A DNA stretch of 64,000 bases. It comes from Megasphaera hominis (GTDB lineage: Bacteria > Bacillota > Negativicutes > Veillonellales > Megasphaeraceae). Positions within the stretch are counted from its first letter, which is position 1; each line of letters opens with the position of its first letter. Positions 25,745 through 33,230 of the stretch are shown piece by piece. The notes beneath the pieces are model-generated. The model had not been told where the DNA came from. It saw nothing but the letters and a program-made list of their open reading frames with translations, and did no database searches. The position numbers and the translations under genes were made by a program. Where the stretch lies: the NCBI RefSeq assembly GCF_014269395.1, contig NZ_JACOGK010000011.1:9792-73791 (forward strand), in the 5' to 3' direction.

Positions 25745-26563
25745 TTGCGTATTTGGAAACTAGTAGGGATGGCTTTGGTATGTCTGGCCTTGCTCGCCGG
25801 CTGTGGCTTCACGGGAGAACAGAAGCAGGAAACAGTGGCAGCTCCGGAACCGGCAAAGCAGGTGGAAATGGCTGTGCCGAAAAACGGTGTGCCTGTCCTG
25901 ATGTACCATATGATTGGTGTCGATCCGGCAGATCCGCACAATCAGGCGTGCCTGACAGAAGAAAATTTCCGTAAGCAGATGAAGTTCCTCAAAGATAACG
26001 ATTTTCATCCGATTACGATGGAACAGCTCTATGAATACATGGCGTACAATAAACCCGTTCCGGTACGTCCCGTCGTGCTGACCTTTGACGATGGCTACCC
26101 GGATACGTATTCTATCGTAATGCCTGTGATGAAAGAATATGGCTTTGCCTGTACCGTTTTTATCCCGACCTACGATGCAGACCAGAGTACGCGTCTGACG
26201 TGGCAGCAGATCAAGGAAATGCAGGCTGCCGGCATGGAGATTGCCTCCCACGGCTATCATCATGAACGGGTCAACGAGATGGGCGGTAATACGCTGGAAG
26301 CAGAAATACAAAAAAGCCAGGCTGAGCTCAAAGAGCACCTGGGCATTACGAATGAATATTTCTGTTATCCCTATGGCGGCTATAATCCCGCAGCGGCCAA
26401 GGTTCTGAAGCAGTTTGGCATCAAACTGGCCTTTACTATGGATCCGGGCTGGGCAAAATACGGCGATAATCCGTATGCTGTCAAACGCATCTGGATTGGC
26501 AATGAAGTGGATATTGATAATTTCAGGCAGCGCGTTACGACTGAAAAATATGAACAGCGATAG
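25745..26563 (+). CDS. Polysaccharide deacetylase lipoprotein (NodB/CE4 domain)
   Basis: TTG 25745 is taken as start because AAAGGAGG (25726-25733) precedes it and the reading frame then gives a proper lipoprotein signal ('LALLAGC'); the open frame upstream overlaps the preceding gene. In the 272-residue protein the NodB domain (~50-260) has 'TFDDGYPD' for the metal/base Asp pair and 'SHGYHH' for the two metal His, and the family-typical 'VPVLMYHMI' opening. It probably removes acetyl groups from a cell-surface sugar polymer. First gene of a four-gene envelope operon. Confidence 0.9.
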   Translation: MRIWKLVGMALVCLALLAGCGFTGEQKQETVAAPEPAKQVEMAVPKNGVPVLMYHMIGVDPADPHNQACLTEENFRKQMKFLKDNDFHPITMEQLYEYMAYNKPVPVRPVVLTFDDGYPDTYSIVMPVMKEYGFACTVFIPTYDADQSTRLTWQQIKEMQAAGMEIASHGYHHERVNEMGGNTLEAEIQKSQAELKEHLGITNEYFCYPYGGYNPAAAKVLKQFGIKLAFTMDPGWAKYGDNPYAVKRIWIGNEVDIDNFRQRVTTEKYEQR

Positions 26564-26595
26564 AGACAGTTGCGTGCGTATACGATGAGGTAATT

Positions 26596-27534
26596 ATGAA
26601 ACTGAAAGATATAGGGAAGTTTTTCGTTGTACTGCTTGTATTCTTTGCGGTAACCTCTCCGGTTGTCGTACTGTTCGGGCCTTTTGATAATATTAAGCGG
26701 ACCGTAGTCGGCGCCATCTTGAAGAGCCGTCACCCGCAATATATTACGTGGCTTTTTACGCAGGATGAAATCGATAAAATCTTAGGCGGTATCAGTACAG
26801 CTCCGAAGCAGGAATTATTTAAATTCAAGGTCCGTACGGACTCTTCGTTAAAATTGCAAAATATCGAATCCAGCCGTTTCAAGGGCTTTTTGCTGGAAAT
26901 CCCTGATCCTAAGCGGGTCAAAGTGGGAACGGCAGAAAATATGGATGAAAAAGGGGAAACGACGAGTGGTATTGCCCAGCGCTACAACGCTGTAGCGGCC
27001 ATCAATGCCGGCGGCTTCTATGATGCTAACGGCACCGGTACAGGCCGCAGTCCCTATGGCTTTATCGTCCACGACGGCAAGTTTATCCTCGGCGGCAACA
27101 CGGCCGACAGTGAAGTCAATGAATTCATCGGCTTTACGAAAGATGGCAACCTCGTAGCCGGCAACTACAGCAAGGGCGAAATCATTTCCATGGATATTCA
27201 GGAAGGGATTACCTTCGGGCCACCGCTGATCGTCAACGGCCAGAAAATGATCACTGTCGGTGACGGCGGCTGGGGCGTCGGTCCGCGTACGGCCATTGGC
27301 CAGCGCAAGGACGGCACGGTCTTGTTCCTGGTTATCGATGGGCGTCAGCCATCGTACTCCATTGGTGCAACGCTCCGCGACCTGCAGAATATCATGTATG
27401 AACAGGGCGCGTATATTGCAGCTAATCTGGACGGCGGTTCCAGTTCGACCTTATATCTGAATGGGAAAGTCGTAAACAAACCGGCGGATCTTCTCGGTGA
27501 ACGAATGATTCCGACGGCATTTATTGTGAAGTAG
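26596..27534 (+). CDS. NAGPA-domain phosphodiester glycosidase-like protein, membrane-anchored
   Basis: The 312-residue protein has an N-terminal membrane segment (~9-30) and a C-terminal NAGPA (DUF2233-type) domain (~115-312), with the family's 'AAINAGGFYD', 'GPRTAIGQRKDG' and 'NLDGGSSSTLYLNG' motifs. Bacterial members are often annotated as exopolysaccharide-related, and the human homologue cleaves GlcNAc-phosphodiesters. Position between a deacetylase lipoprotein and a membrane propeller-like protein suggests work on a surface glycan. 33 bp after the preceding stop. Confidence 0.88.
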   Translation: MKLKDIGKFFVVLLVFFAVTSPVVVLFGPFDNIKRTVVGAILKSRHPQYITWLFTQDEIDKILGGISTAPKQELFKFKVRTDSSLKLQNIESSRFKGFLLEIPDPKRVKVGTAENMDEKGETTSGIAQRYNAVAAINAGGFYDANGTGTGRSPYGFIVHDGKFILGGNTADSEVNEFIGFTKDGNLVAGNYSKGEIISMDIQEGITFGPPLIVNGQKMITVGDGGWGVGPRTAIGQRKDGTVLFLVIDGRQPSYSIGATLRDLQNIMYEQGAYIAANLDGGSSSTLYLNGKVVNKPADLLGERMIPTAFIVK

Positions 27535-27544
27535 GAGGGGAATC

Positions 27545-28441
27545 ATGAAGCTGGGAAAAGTGCTTTTGGCATTCGCCATCGGCATCGGCATTCAGGCCGG
27601 TGTGTACTACTACCTGGATACAGTCCTCTTTGCACCAACTTCGGATTTCCAGATTGGCAGTACGAATCAACAGGAAAAACTGGGCTTCGGTGTAGAACCG
27701 AATGGCCAGACCTATTATTCCTATGATAAGCGGTTCATGGCGACGATTGTCGACGATGTCGTTTCTATTTATGAAGCCGGCAAGAGTTCGGAACCACAGC
27801 GTATCAGCCTGCATGGACGCAAGGTGTCGTTTTTCGAGTGGCTGCCTGACCGCGATTTGGCTATTTTTGCAACCTACGGCAAGGATGAAAAGACAGGCCG
27901 TTATGGCGTATATATTGCCCAATATAACCCGATCTATCCGGACCGGGAATTGGATACGCCTATTGAAAATGCGCCTCAGGGCAGCAAGATTGTCGACGTA
28001 GCCTATTCGACAGCGACGAACGTCGTCTATATGAAACTGGAAGTGGACAAGGACAAGTATCGCATTTACCGTACAGATGCTAACTATGATACACGCCGCA
28101 TTAACGTCCAGGCAGAAAATATCGGCCGCATTGCTGTCTTCTACGACCAGGATATTTTCTTCTACGATAATCTGCGTACCGGTGTCGTATACATGTTTGA
28201 CGGAGCAACGAGCAGCTGGCGGGAAATTTCGCCGAGCGGCAAGTTCCGCCTCATTGGCATAGACGGCCAGGAAATCTTCATTGCCGAAATGAATTCGGAT
28301 AATGAAGTAGTGGCAGCGTACCGCGGCCGCTTGAAGAAGGGCTTTACGAAGATTGCAACGTATAAGACACCAGAAAAATTCTCGGATATTACCTTGAACA
28401 GTATGCGTGAAGCTGCCGATAAGGTAGATAATAACAAATAA
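27545..28441 (+). CDS. Membrane-anchored protein of unknown function, propeller-like repeats
   Basis: Not recognised as a named family. The 298-residue product has one N-terminal membrane helix (~4-22) and an extracytoplasmic body with repeated short beta units of the type 'xRFMATIVDDVVSIYE', 'DRDLAIFATYGKD', 'VVYMKLEVDKDKYRIYR' and 'DIFFYDNLRTGVVYMF', as in TolB-like propellers. It follows the NAGPA gene by 10 bp behind a GGAGGGG site, so the two are co-translated or nearly so. A scaffolding or binding role at the envelope is a guess from context. Confidence 0.75.
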   Translation: MKLGKVLLAFAIGIGIQAGVYYYLDTVLFAPTSDFQIGSTNQQEKLGFGVEPNGQTYYSYDKRFMATIVDDVVSIYEAGKSSEPQRISLHGRKVSFFEWLPDRDLAIFATYGKDEKTGRYGVYIAQYNPIYPDRELDTPIENAPQGSKIVDVAYSTATNVVYMKLEVDKDKYRIYRTDANYDTRRINVQAENIGRIAVFYDQDIFFYDNLRTGVVYMFDGATSSWREISPSGKFRLIGIDGQEIFIAEMNSDNEVVAAYRGRLKKGFTKIATYKTPEKFSDITLNSMREAADKVDNNK

Positions 28442-28490
28442 CCAGAGCGGGCGCCGTAAGGGCGCCTGTTACTGCATAGGAGTGAGTTAG

Positions 28491-28826
28491 ATGGCAAAAA
28501 ATAAGATTCCTAAAAACCGTTCGCTGGAAGACATGTTTGCCGGCGTAAAAGAAGAAGTTACCTTTGAAACGGCAGACTGGGACGACGAAGAAACGGTGGC
28601 CAAGCGCCCTGTCGCTAAGAAAAAAGGCACCGGTACGTCGGCAGAAGATTTCCGCAAGCAGTTCTTTACCGATGAATTGCAGCAGCGTGTAGGAACGCTG
28701 CTCCTGGAAATCAAGATGGCCTACTATAAGGACGGCGTAGGCGATATTTCCCTGGAAGTCGTCAAAGACGGCCGCAACGTAGTGATTAAAACGGCACCGA
28801 AAACGAGCAAAAAGCTGAAAAAATAA
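28491..28826 (+). CDS. Small conserved-looking cytoplasmic protein of unknown function
   Basis: 111 residues, no signal peptide or membrane helix. The N-terminal half is basic/acidic and probably disordered ('KNRSLEDMFAGVKEE'); the C-terminal half looks folded (~50-100), and the tail is Lys-rich. Start behind AGGAGTGAG. A GC-rich hairpin (28448-28466, GGGCGCC/GGCGCCT) lies between it and the preceding gene. It is the last gene before a bidirectional terminator, so it belongs to the 25745-28826 transcript. No function assigned. Confidence 0.7.
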   Translation: MAKNKIPKNRSLEDMFAGVKEEVTFETADWDDEETVAKRPVAKKKGTGTSAEDFRKQFFTDELQQRVGTLLLEIKMAYYKDGVGDISLEVVKDGRNVVIKTAPKTSKKLKK

Positions 28827-28835
28827 GCGCGAAAT

Positions 28836-28872
28836 AAAAATAGGACGCACCCGCTGGGTGCGTCCTATTTTA
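28836..28872. terminator. Bidirectional intrinsic terminator
   Basis: AATAGGACGCACC pairs with GGTGCGTCCTATT around a short loop, between convergent genes, with A-rich and T-rich flanks. Confidence 0.88.
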
Positions 28873-28879
28873 TAGGGCA

Positions 28880-29806
28880 TTATTGCTGCTGCCGTTCGGC
28901 AATGCGTTTGGCAATGGCGTGATACATCATGGCCGATAAGGGGACTGCTACGTGTACCTTTTCTGCCGTGCGGACCAGGAGACCGCTAAAGGTATCAAGC
29001 TCGCTCTTACGGCCGGCCATAATGTCATTGGCCAGGGAACTGTAGACGTCCTTGTTCTTTTGGGCAATGACGCGGCCATAGATCGTTTCGACCAGGTCCT
29101 CCGGCAGGGCAATGCCTGTGGCGCGGCCGACGTTTGTTGCTTCTTCGAGGAGTGTGTGGAATTGTTCCTTTCCGTCGGGCCGGGCGAAGATGGCACCGAT
29201 CGTTTCTTCATAATAGGCGGTAATGACGTTAAAGGCGCAGTTCGTAATATATTTGATCCAGATCTGCGTGCCGATGGCAGCGCCTTCGTTATGGATGCGC
29301 AGGCCTTCATGGGCGAGAATTTCTTCGACACGCCGGCAGCTGTCTGCGTCGTCGGAGCCAAAGAAAATACGGGCAAATTTGCCGCTTTGTTCAATGGAGA
29401 AATCGTCATTGTATTTGGAGTTAATATAGACTGCGGCATCGATGATATGGCCTTGGGGGACGATCTCCCTGGCCTTTTCTGCATGGTCAATGCCGTTTTG
29501 GATGAGAAAGACGATCGTATCTGCACCGATGCAGGGAATGACTGCCTTGAGGGCAGCTTCGAGGGAATAATTTTTAACGCAGACAAAGATTACGTCCTGA
29601 ATGCCTGCGTTGGCCGGTGTATCTGTCACGGCCGGATGGGTTACGTGTTCGCCGAAATATTCGCTGTGCAGGACGAGCCCTTTGGCAGCCAGCGATTCTT
29701 TACGGGCCTTACGGGCAATCAGTGTTACCTGGCCGGGATAATAGGTGCTGAGGAACGAGGCTAAATAGCCGCCTACGCCACCGATACCGGTTACCATTAA
29801 TTTCAT
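28880..29806 (-). CDS. 2-dehydropantoate 2-reductase family protein (copy 1)
   Basis: A 308-residue PanE/ApbA-type reductase: N-terminal Rossmann motif 'GIGGVGGYLAS', a central 'IQNGIDH' loop, the catalytic-Lys region 'WIKYITNCAFN' and the helical C-terminal domain with 'SELDTFSG'. PanE makes pantoate with NADPH. Two tandem paralogues (this and the upstream gene, 4-bp overlap) suggest that at least one reduces another 2-oxoacid. The minus-strand order is copy 2, then copy 1, then terminator. Confidence 0.88.
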   Translation of the reverse strand: MKLMVTGIGGVGGYLASFLSTYYPGQVTLIARKARKESLAAKGLVLHSEYFGEHVTHPAVTDTPANAGIQDVIFVCVKNYSLEAALKAVIPCIGADTIVFLIQNGIDHAEKAREIVPQGHIIDAAVYINSKYNDDFSIEQSGKFARIFFGSDDADSCRRVEEILAHEGLRIHNEGAAIGTQIWIKYITNCAFNVITAYYEETIGAIFARPDGKEQFHTLLEEATNVGRATGIALPEDLVETIYGRVIAQKNKDVYSSLANDIMAGRKSELDTFSGLLVRTAEKVHVAVPLSAMMYHAIAKRIAERQQQ

Positions 29807-30717
29807 ATATGTGCCTCTCTTTCTTTTAATCCTTCATAAAAACGTTCTGTCAGGGGTACGGCTACACCCAATGCGTGAGCCTTGCGTACGAGGACGCCGC
29901 TGAATGTTTCCAGCTCACTGGGCCTATGGGCGGCAAAATCGCGGGCCATAGAACTGCTTAGGTCGAGGCCTCGCCGGTTGAGAAAGCGGTCATAAATGCG
30001 GGCCGTCAAATCATCAGGCAGCTTGGCGCCATCGGCTATGGCAACGGCATAGGCTTCATCGAGAAGGGTCTGGAATTCCTTTAAGCGCGCCGGCGGTTCC
30101 AGCAGACCCCGTGTCGTACAGCCGTAATAGGCGGTAATGGTATTATAGCCGCAGTTGACGATGAATTTGTGCCAGAGCTCCGATTTCATATCGTCGGCAA
30201 TGTAGCAGTTTATTTCGCCTTCGTGATTGAGAACGGAAACGACGCGGGCAGCGGCCTCTGCTTGTGGTGCTGCGACGATGATGCGGGCATAATTGCAATT
30301 ATGGTCAATGGAGTAATCAGGCCGGTAATTGGCCGCAATGTATACCAAGGCATTGACAACGATGCCGCCTTGCAGCAGAGAACGGGCCGTTTCGTAGTGA
30401 TCGATGCCGTTCATGATGGGGACGACCAGCGTCTCCGGGCCTACGCAGGGCTGTACAGCCGCCAGCGCAGCGGGCAGGGAATAGTTTTTCGTGCAGATGA
30501 AGATCATATCCTGAATGCCTGCTTCAGCCGGTGTATCCGTAACAGCCGGGTGGAAGACCTGTTCTCCCAGCAGCTGGCTGTGGACGACGAGGCCTTTTTC
30601 CCGTAAGGAATCACGGCGCTTCTTGCGGGCAATGAGCGTCACTTCTGCATAGTGTGAGCAGAGAACGGCTGCGACGTAGCCGCCGACACCGCCAATGCCG
30701 GAAACCATGAGCTTCAT
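29803..30717 (-). CDS. 2-dehydropantoate 2-reductase family protein (copy 2)
   Basis: The start at 30717 follows GAGGGTG; the open frame runs back through the neighbouring tRNA and is not coding there. The 304-residue protein has 'GIGGVGGYVAA', 'IMNGIDHYE', 'WHKFIVNCGYN' and 'SELETFSG', the same signatures as copy 1. The two are clearly paralogous and translationally coupled by ATGA overlap. No panB/panC/panD genes are nearby, so assignment to pantothenate synthesis is uncertain. Confidence 0.88.
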   Translation of the reverse strand: MKLMVSGIGGVGGYVAAVLCSHYAEVTLIARKKRRDSLREKGLVVHSQLLGEQVFHPAVTDTPAEAGIQDMIFICTKNYSLPAALAAVQPCVGPETLVVPIMNGIDHYETARSLLQGGIVVNALVYIAANYRPDYSIDHNCNYARIIVAAPQAEAAARVVSVLNHEGEINCYIADDMKSELWHKFIVNCGYNTITAYYGCTTRGLLEPPARLKEFQTLLDEAYAVAIADGAKLPDDLTARIYDRFLNRRGLDLSSSMARDFAAHRPSELETFSGVLVRKAHALGVAVPLTERFYEGLKEREAHI

Positions 30718-30762
30718 AATAACACCCTCTTTGTTTGGTATAGGTACGATTTTATTATAGCA

Positions 30763-30796
30763 GAAAAAAGGCCTTACTCCTATGAGTAAGGCCTTG
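30763..30796 (-). terminator. Intrinsic terminator behind tRNA-Gly
   Basis: On the minus strand AAGGCCTTACTC pairs with GAGTAAGGCCTT followed by TTTTTT; it begins a few bases after the tRNA 3' end. Confidence 0.88.
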
Positions 30797-30799
30797 ATT

Positions 30800-30873
30800 T
30801 GGAGCGGATGAAGGGGATCGAACCCTCGTACCAAGCTTGGGAAGCTCGTATTCTACCACTGAATTACACCCGC
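30800..30873 (-). tRNA. tRNA-Gly, anticodon CCC, CCA encoded
   Basis: The minus strand folds into a full cloverleaf: acceptor GCGGGTG/CATCCGC (one G-U), D arm ATTC/GAAT, anticodon stem CGAGC/GCTTG with loop TTCCCAA (anticodon CCC, reads GGG), and T arm GAGGG-TTCGATC-CCCTT. The discriminator base is T and CCA is encoded. It has its own promoter and terminator. Confidence 0.95.
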
Positions 30874-30890
30874 ATGATAGGTACTTATAT

Positions 30891-30919
30891 ATTTTACCAG
30901 CAAATACTATATTTGTAAA
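30891..30919 (-). promoter_or_regulatory. Promoter of tRNA-Gly
   Basis: On the minus strand TTTACA (30914-30919), 17-bp spacer, TAAAAT (30891-30896), about 17 bp before the mature tRNA 5' end. Confidence 0.75.
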
Positions 30920-30921
30920 GA

Positions 30922-30954
30922 AAAAGAGCCCTATCATCTGTGATGGGGCTCTTG
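30922..30954 (-). terminator. Intrinsic terminator of the small secreted protein gene
   Basis: AAGAGCCCTATCA (30924-30936) pairs with TGATGGGGCTCTT (30941-30953); on the minus strand the stem is followed by TTTTTC, directly after the stop at 30959. Confidence 0.85.
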
Positions 30955-30958
30955 TATG

Positions 30959-31330
30959 TCAGCGGTTTTGTCCGTACGGTACATACGGATTAGGCTGCTG
31001 CTTTTGTTGGTTCTGGGATGGCGTTTGGTTTTGTGGCGGATTTTTCAGATTCTTACTGGCTTTTTTGGAATCCTTTTTATTGTCTTTCTTTACTTGCTTG
31101 TAGTCCTTGTTTGTATCCGCTTTATCCTTTTTTACGTTGTCGGTTTTATTTTTCTGGCTGTTCCATTTTGCCGTAGGATTAGCCTGTGGTGCCGGCTGTT
31201 GTGCCTGAACCTGCTGACCCTGCCACGGGTAGGACGTATAGGACTGCTGGCCCTGGGCAAAGGCGAAGCTGCCGCTCATGGCAGCCGTTATAGCCGTCAG
31301 AACGGCCATGTGTTTGATCATGTTCTTCAT
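30959..31330 (-). CDS. Small secreted Gln/Asn/Lys-rich protein of unknown function
   Basis: Start at 31330 behind AAGGGGG; the longer open frame lacks a site. The 123-residue product has a clear Sec signal peptide (cleavage after 'SFAFA', ~residue 24) and a mature part that is low-complexity: Q/P/N-rich, then a central Lys/Asp stretch with repeats such as 'KKDNKKDSKKASKN', then Q/N/P again. No folded domain is evident. It has its own terminator and is probably periplasmic or surface-exposed. Function unknown. Confidence 0.75.
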   Translation of the reverse strand: MKNMIKHMAVLTAITAAMSGSFAFAQGQQSYTSYPWQGQQVQAQQPAPQANPTAKWNSQKNKTDNVKKDKADTNKDYKQVKKDNKKDSKKASKNLKNPPQNQTPSQNQQKQQPNPYVPYGQNR

Positions 31331-31410
31331 CTGTATTCCCCCTTTGAAAGTAACTATAGTATAGTCTTTTTTTGTGACAAATATGTTGCAAAAGAGTAGC
31401 AATATGAAAA

Positions 31411-31445
31411 CAAAAAAGCGCACTGACTGGGGATGCAGTGCGCTT
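31411..31445 (-). terminator. Intrinsic terminator of the BASS transporter gene
   Basis: AAGCGCACTG (31416-31425) pairs with CAGTGCGCTT (31436-31445); on the minus strand it is followed by TTTTTTG. Confidence 0.85.
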
Positions 31446-31480
31446 CTTTGTTATGGTATATAGTAACCCGGTTAACAGCC

Positions 31481-32473
31481 TTAGTGTGCTGTAGGAGCCG
31501 GAGCCACTTCCTGTTTGCGGGCAGCTTCTTTTGCTTCGTGTTTATCCATGTTGCGGGCGAAGAGGCCGGCCAGCATGGAACCGGTGATCTGGTGCACCGC
31601 AGCACCTACAGCAGCCGGGATAGCGACGGCCGGAGCGAAGTAGACGGAGCAGATGGAAAGAGCCAAGGCATCATTCTGCATGCCGACTTCCAAGGTAACG
31701 GAATGCTGCTGCCGTTTGCCAAAACCGAGCTTGCCAGTGATGAAATAGCCAAGAGCAAAACCGAAGAGATTGTGTAAGAGAACGAGAACGACCATGAAAA
31801 CACCAAGCGATACGATTTTAGCACCGTTTACGGCAACGACACCACCGAGGATGGAAAGAACGGCAAAGGCAGAGACGAGAACGAGTACTTTCTGGAGCTG
31901 GGCCAAATATTTTTCACCGACTACACGATGGACGAGCAGACCTAAAACGAGCGGTACGAGGATGACCTTCATGACCGTCAGAGCCATGGAGAGGAAGGAA
32001 ACCGTAACCCACTGACCAGCCAGTGCCCAAACGAGGAAGGGCATCATGATCGGGGCGAGGAGCGTAGAAACGGTCGTGATAGAAACGGCCAAAGGTACGT
32101 CGCCTTTAGCGAGGAAGCTCATGACATTCGATGCTGTGCCGCTGGGGCAGGAGCCGAGGAGTACCATGCCGACGGCTAATTCCGGCGAGAGACCAAAGAC
32201 CATGACCAAGGCGTAGGCTACGAGCGGCATGATCGTATAATGACAGACCGTGCCGGCCAAGACTTCGCGCGGACGCTGCAGGATGAGACGGAAATCAGAA
32301 GCGTGAAGCGTCATGCCCATACCAAACATGACTACGCCTAAGAGCCAGACCGTATTGGAGACGGCCCAGGTAAAACCGGAAGGAACGAAATAGCCGCCTA
32401 CGATGGTGAGTAAGACAAGCCAGGTAAGATTTTTTCCAACAAAACCGCTTAATTTGGTAACGAAATTCATCAT
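31481..32473 (-). CDS. BASS-family (bile acid:sodium symporter-like) transporter under T-box control
   Basis: The start at 32473 (or the next Met, 32470) follows GGGGG. The 331-residue protein has about nine to ten hydrophobic segments and the family motif 'GSCPSGTASNVMSFLAKGDVPLAVS' region (residues ~100-125) with 'EVGMQNDALA' later. BASS proteins are sodium-coupled importers of organic anions, including 2-oxoacids and pantothenate. The leader carries a T-box with an isoleucine (ATC) specifier, so the gene should be expressed when tRNA-Ile is uncharged. An isoleucine-related anion such as 3-methyl-2-oxovalerate is therefore the best-supported substrate guess. Confidence 0.88.
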   Translation of the reverse strand: MMNFVTKLSGFVGKNLTWLVLLTIVGGYFVPSGFTWAVSNTVWLLGVVMFGMGMTLHASDFRLILQRPREVLAGTVCHYTIMPLVAYALVMVFGLSPELAVGMVLLGSCPSGTASNVMSFLAKGDVPLAVSITTVSTLLAPIMMPFLVWALAGQWVTVSFLSMALTVMKVILVPLVLGLLVHRVVGEKYLAQLQKVLVLVSAFAVLSILGGVVAVNGAKIVSLGVFMVVLVLLHNLFGFALGYFITGKLGFGKRQQHSVTLEVGMQNDALALSICSVYFAPAVAIPAAVGAAVHQITGSMLAGLFARNMDKHEAKEAARKQEVAPAPTAH

Positions 32474-32550
32474 GATAACTACCCCCTGAAATAGAAAAAA
32501 GATAATGGATTCGGCAAATAACAAACGGCTGATTGTATTACCTGGAGAAT

Positions 32551-32853
32551 AAAAAAACGCTTTGTCTCTTCTGAAAGAGACAAAGCGTTAAATGCTCTGC
32601 GGTACCACTCTTATTGTCGTCTAAAACGACCCCTCTACAGACATCACCGAAAGATTTCTCTAACGTTCAATGCCGGACAAGATAACGGTTGTCAATCGGC
32701 CACACTTACTTGCAACGGACGCGTTCAGCTGGCAGCTCCTGGGTGATTTTCCTCATAGTCTTTACATCCCGCCTCGCACCATACGGCAGGTTCTCTGTAA
32801 TGTCAGGGTCTGTAAGTACTTTTCCCAATCAACACTGTTTGGTTGTTTGCTTG
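32551..32853 (-). promoter_or_regulatory. T-box leader, isoleucine specifier
   Basis: On the minus strand a leader of about 300 nt shows Stem I with the AGTA loop element (32817-32820) on its 5' side and GAAA-ATC-A on its 3' side; ATC at 32747-32745 occupies the specifier position, followed by the usual purine. Then comes the T-box sequence GAGTGGTACCGC (32610-32599) and a terminator, AACGCTTTGTCTCTT/AAGAGACAAAGCGTT (32556-32589) with seven U. ATC reads as isoleucine. The layout is that of a transcription-antitermination T-box. Confidence 0.92.
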
Positions 32854-32859
32854 TGTCGT

Positions 32860-32888
32860 ATTATACGCAATGACGGGAAAAGAGTCAA
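32860..32888 (-). promoter_or_regulatory. Promoter of the T-box/BASS transcript
   Basis: Minus strand TTGACT (32883-32888), 17-bp spacer, perfect TATAAT (32860-32865); start expected near 32853. Confidence 0.85.
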
Positions 32889-33092
32889 GTACTTTATTAT
32901 TAATTTATATAAATAACGAAAATAAATAAACGTTATATATATGGTATAAAAGGATATGAATATTCCAAAATAGAATGATAAAATTAATAAAATGATATAG
33001 TTTGGGAATGATGTTGCGTTAAACGTCATAGGTCGCTTAATGATGGGGGTACAGCCGGTTTTTTTGCGGTCTTGGCAAGAAAAAAAGAGGCC

Positions 33093-33120
33093 TTTACAAG
33101 ACGGAAAAGAGTGCTATACT
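33093..33120 (+). promoter_or_regulatory. Promoter of the D-lactate dehydrogenase gene
   Basis: TTTACA (33093-33098), 16-bp spacer, TATACT (33115-33120). The start would fall near 33127, directly before a strong stem-loop. Between this and the divergent T-box promoter (32889-33092) I see only AT-rich sequence. Confidence 0.7.
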
Positions 33121-33129
33121 GTCAAACAT

Positions 33130-33174
33130 AAAGTTTGAAGCGATGATTTCGTGAAAATCATCGGCATAAACTTT
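33130..33174 (+). promoter_or_regulatory. Composite stem-loop at the 5' end of the D-lactate dehydrogenase mRNA
   Basis: AAAGTTT (33130-33136) pairs with AAACTTT (33168-33174) around an inner stem CGATGATTT (33141-33149)/AAATCATCG (33155-33163) with a 5-nt loop. It sits at or just after the predicted transcription start. It may be an operator dyad, an mRNA 5' stabiliser or a small regulatory RNA element. Confidence 0.5.
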
Positions 33175-33230
33175 AATATATTAATATATTTATATTTCTA
33201 TTAAAGGGGAAACACAAAAGGGGTGTATGC

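Noticed and set aside
30718..30937. Open frames running through the tRNA-Gly region on both strands
   Set aside because: The cloverleaf, promoter and terminator of the tRNA explain this stretch.
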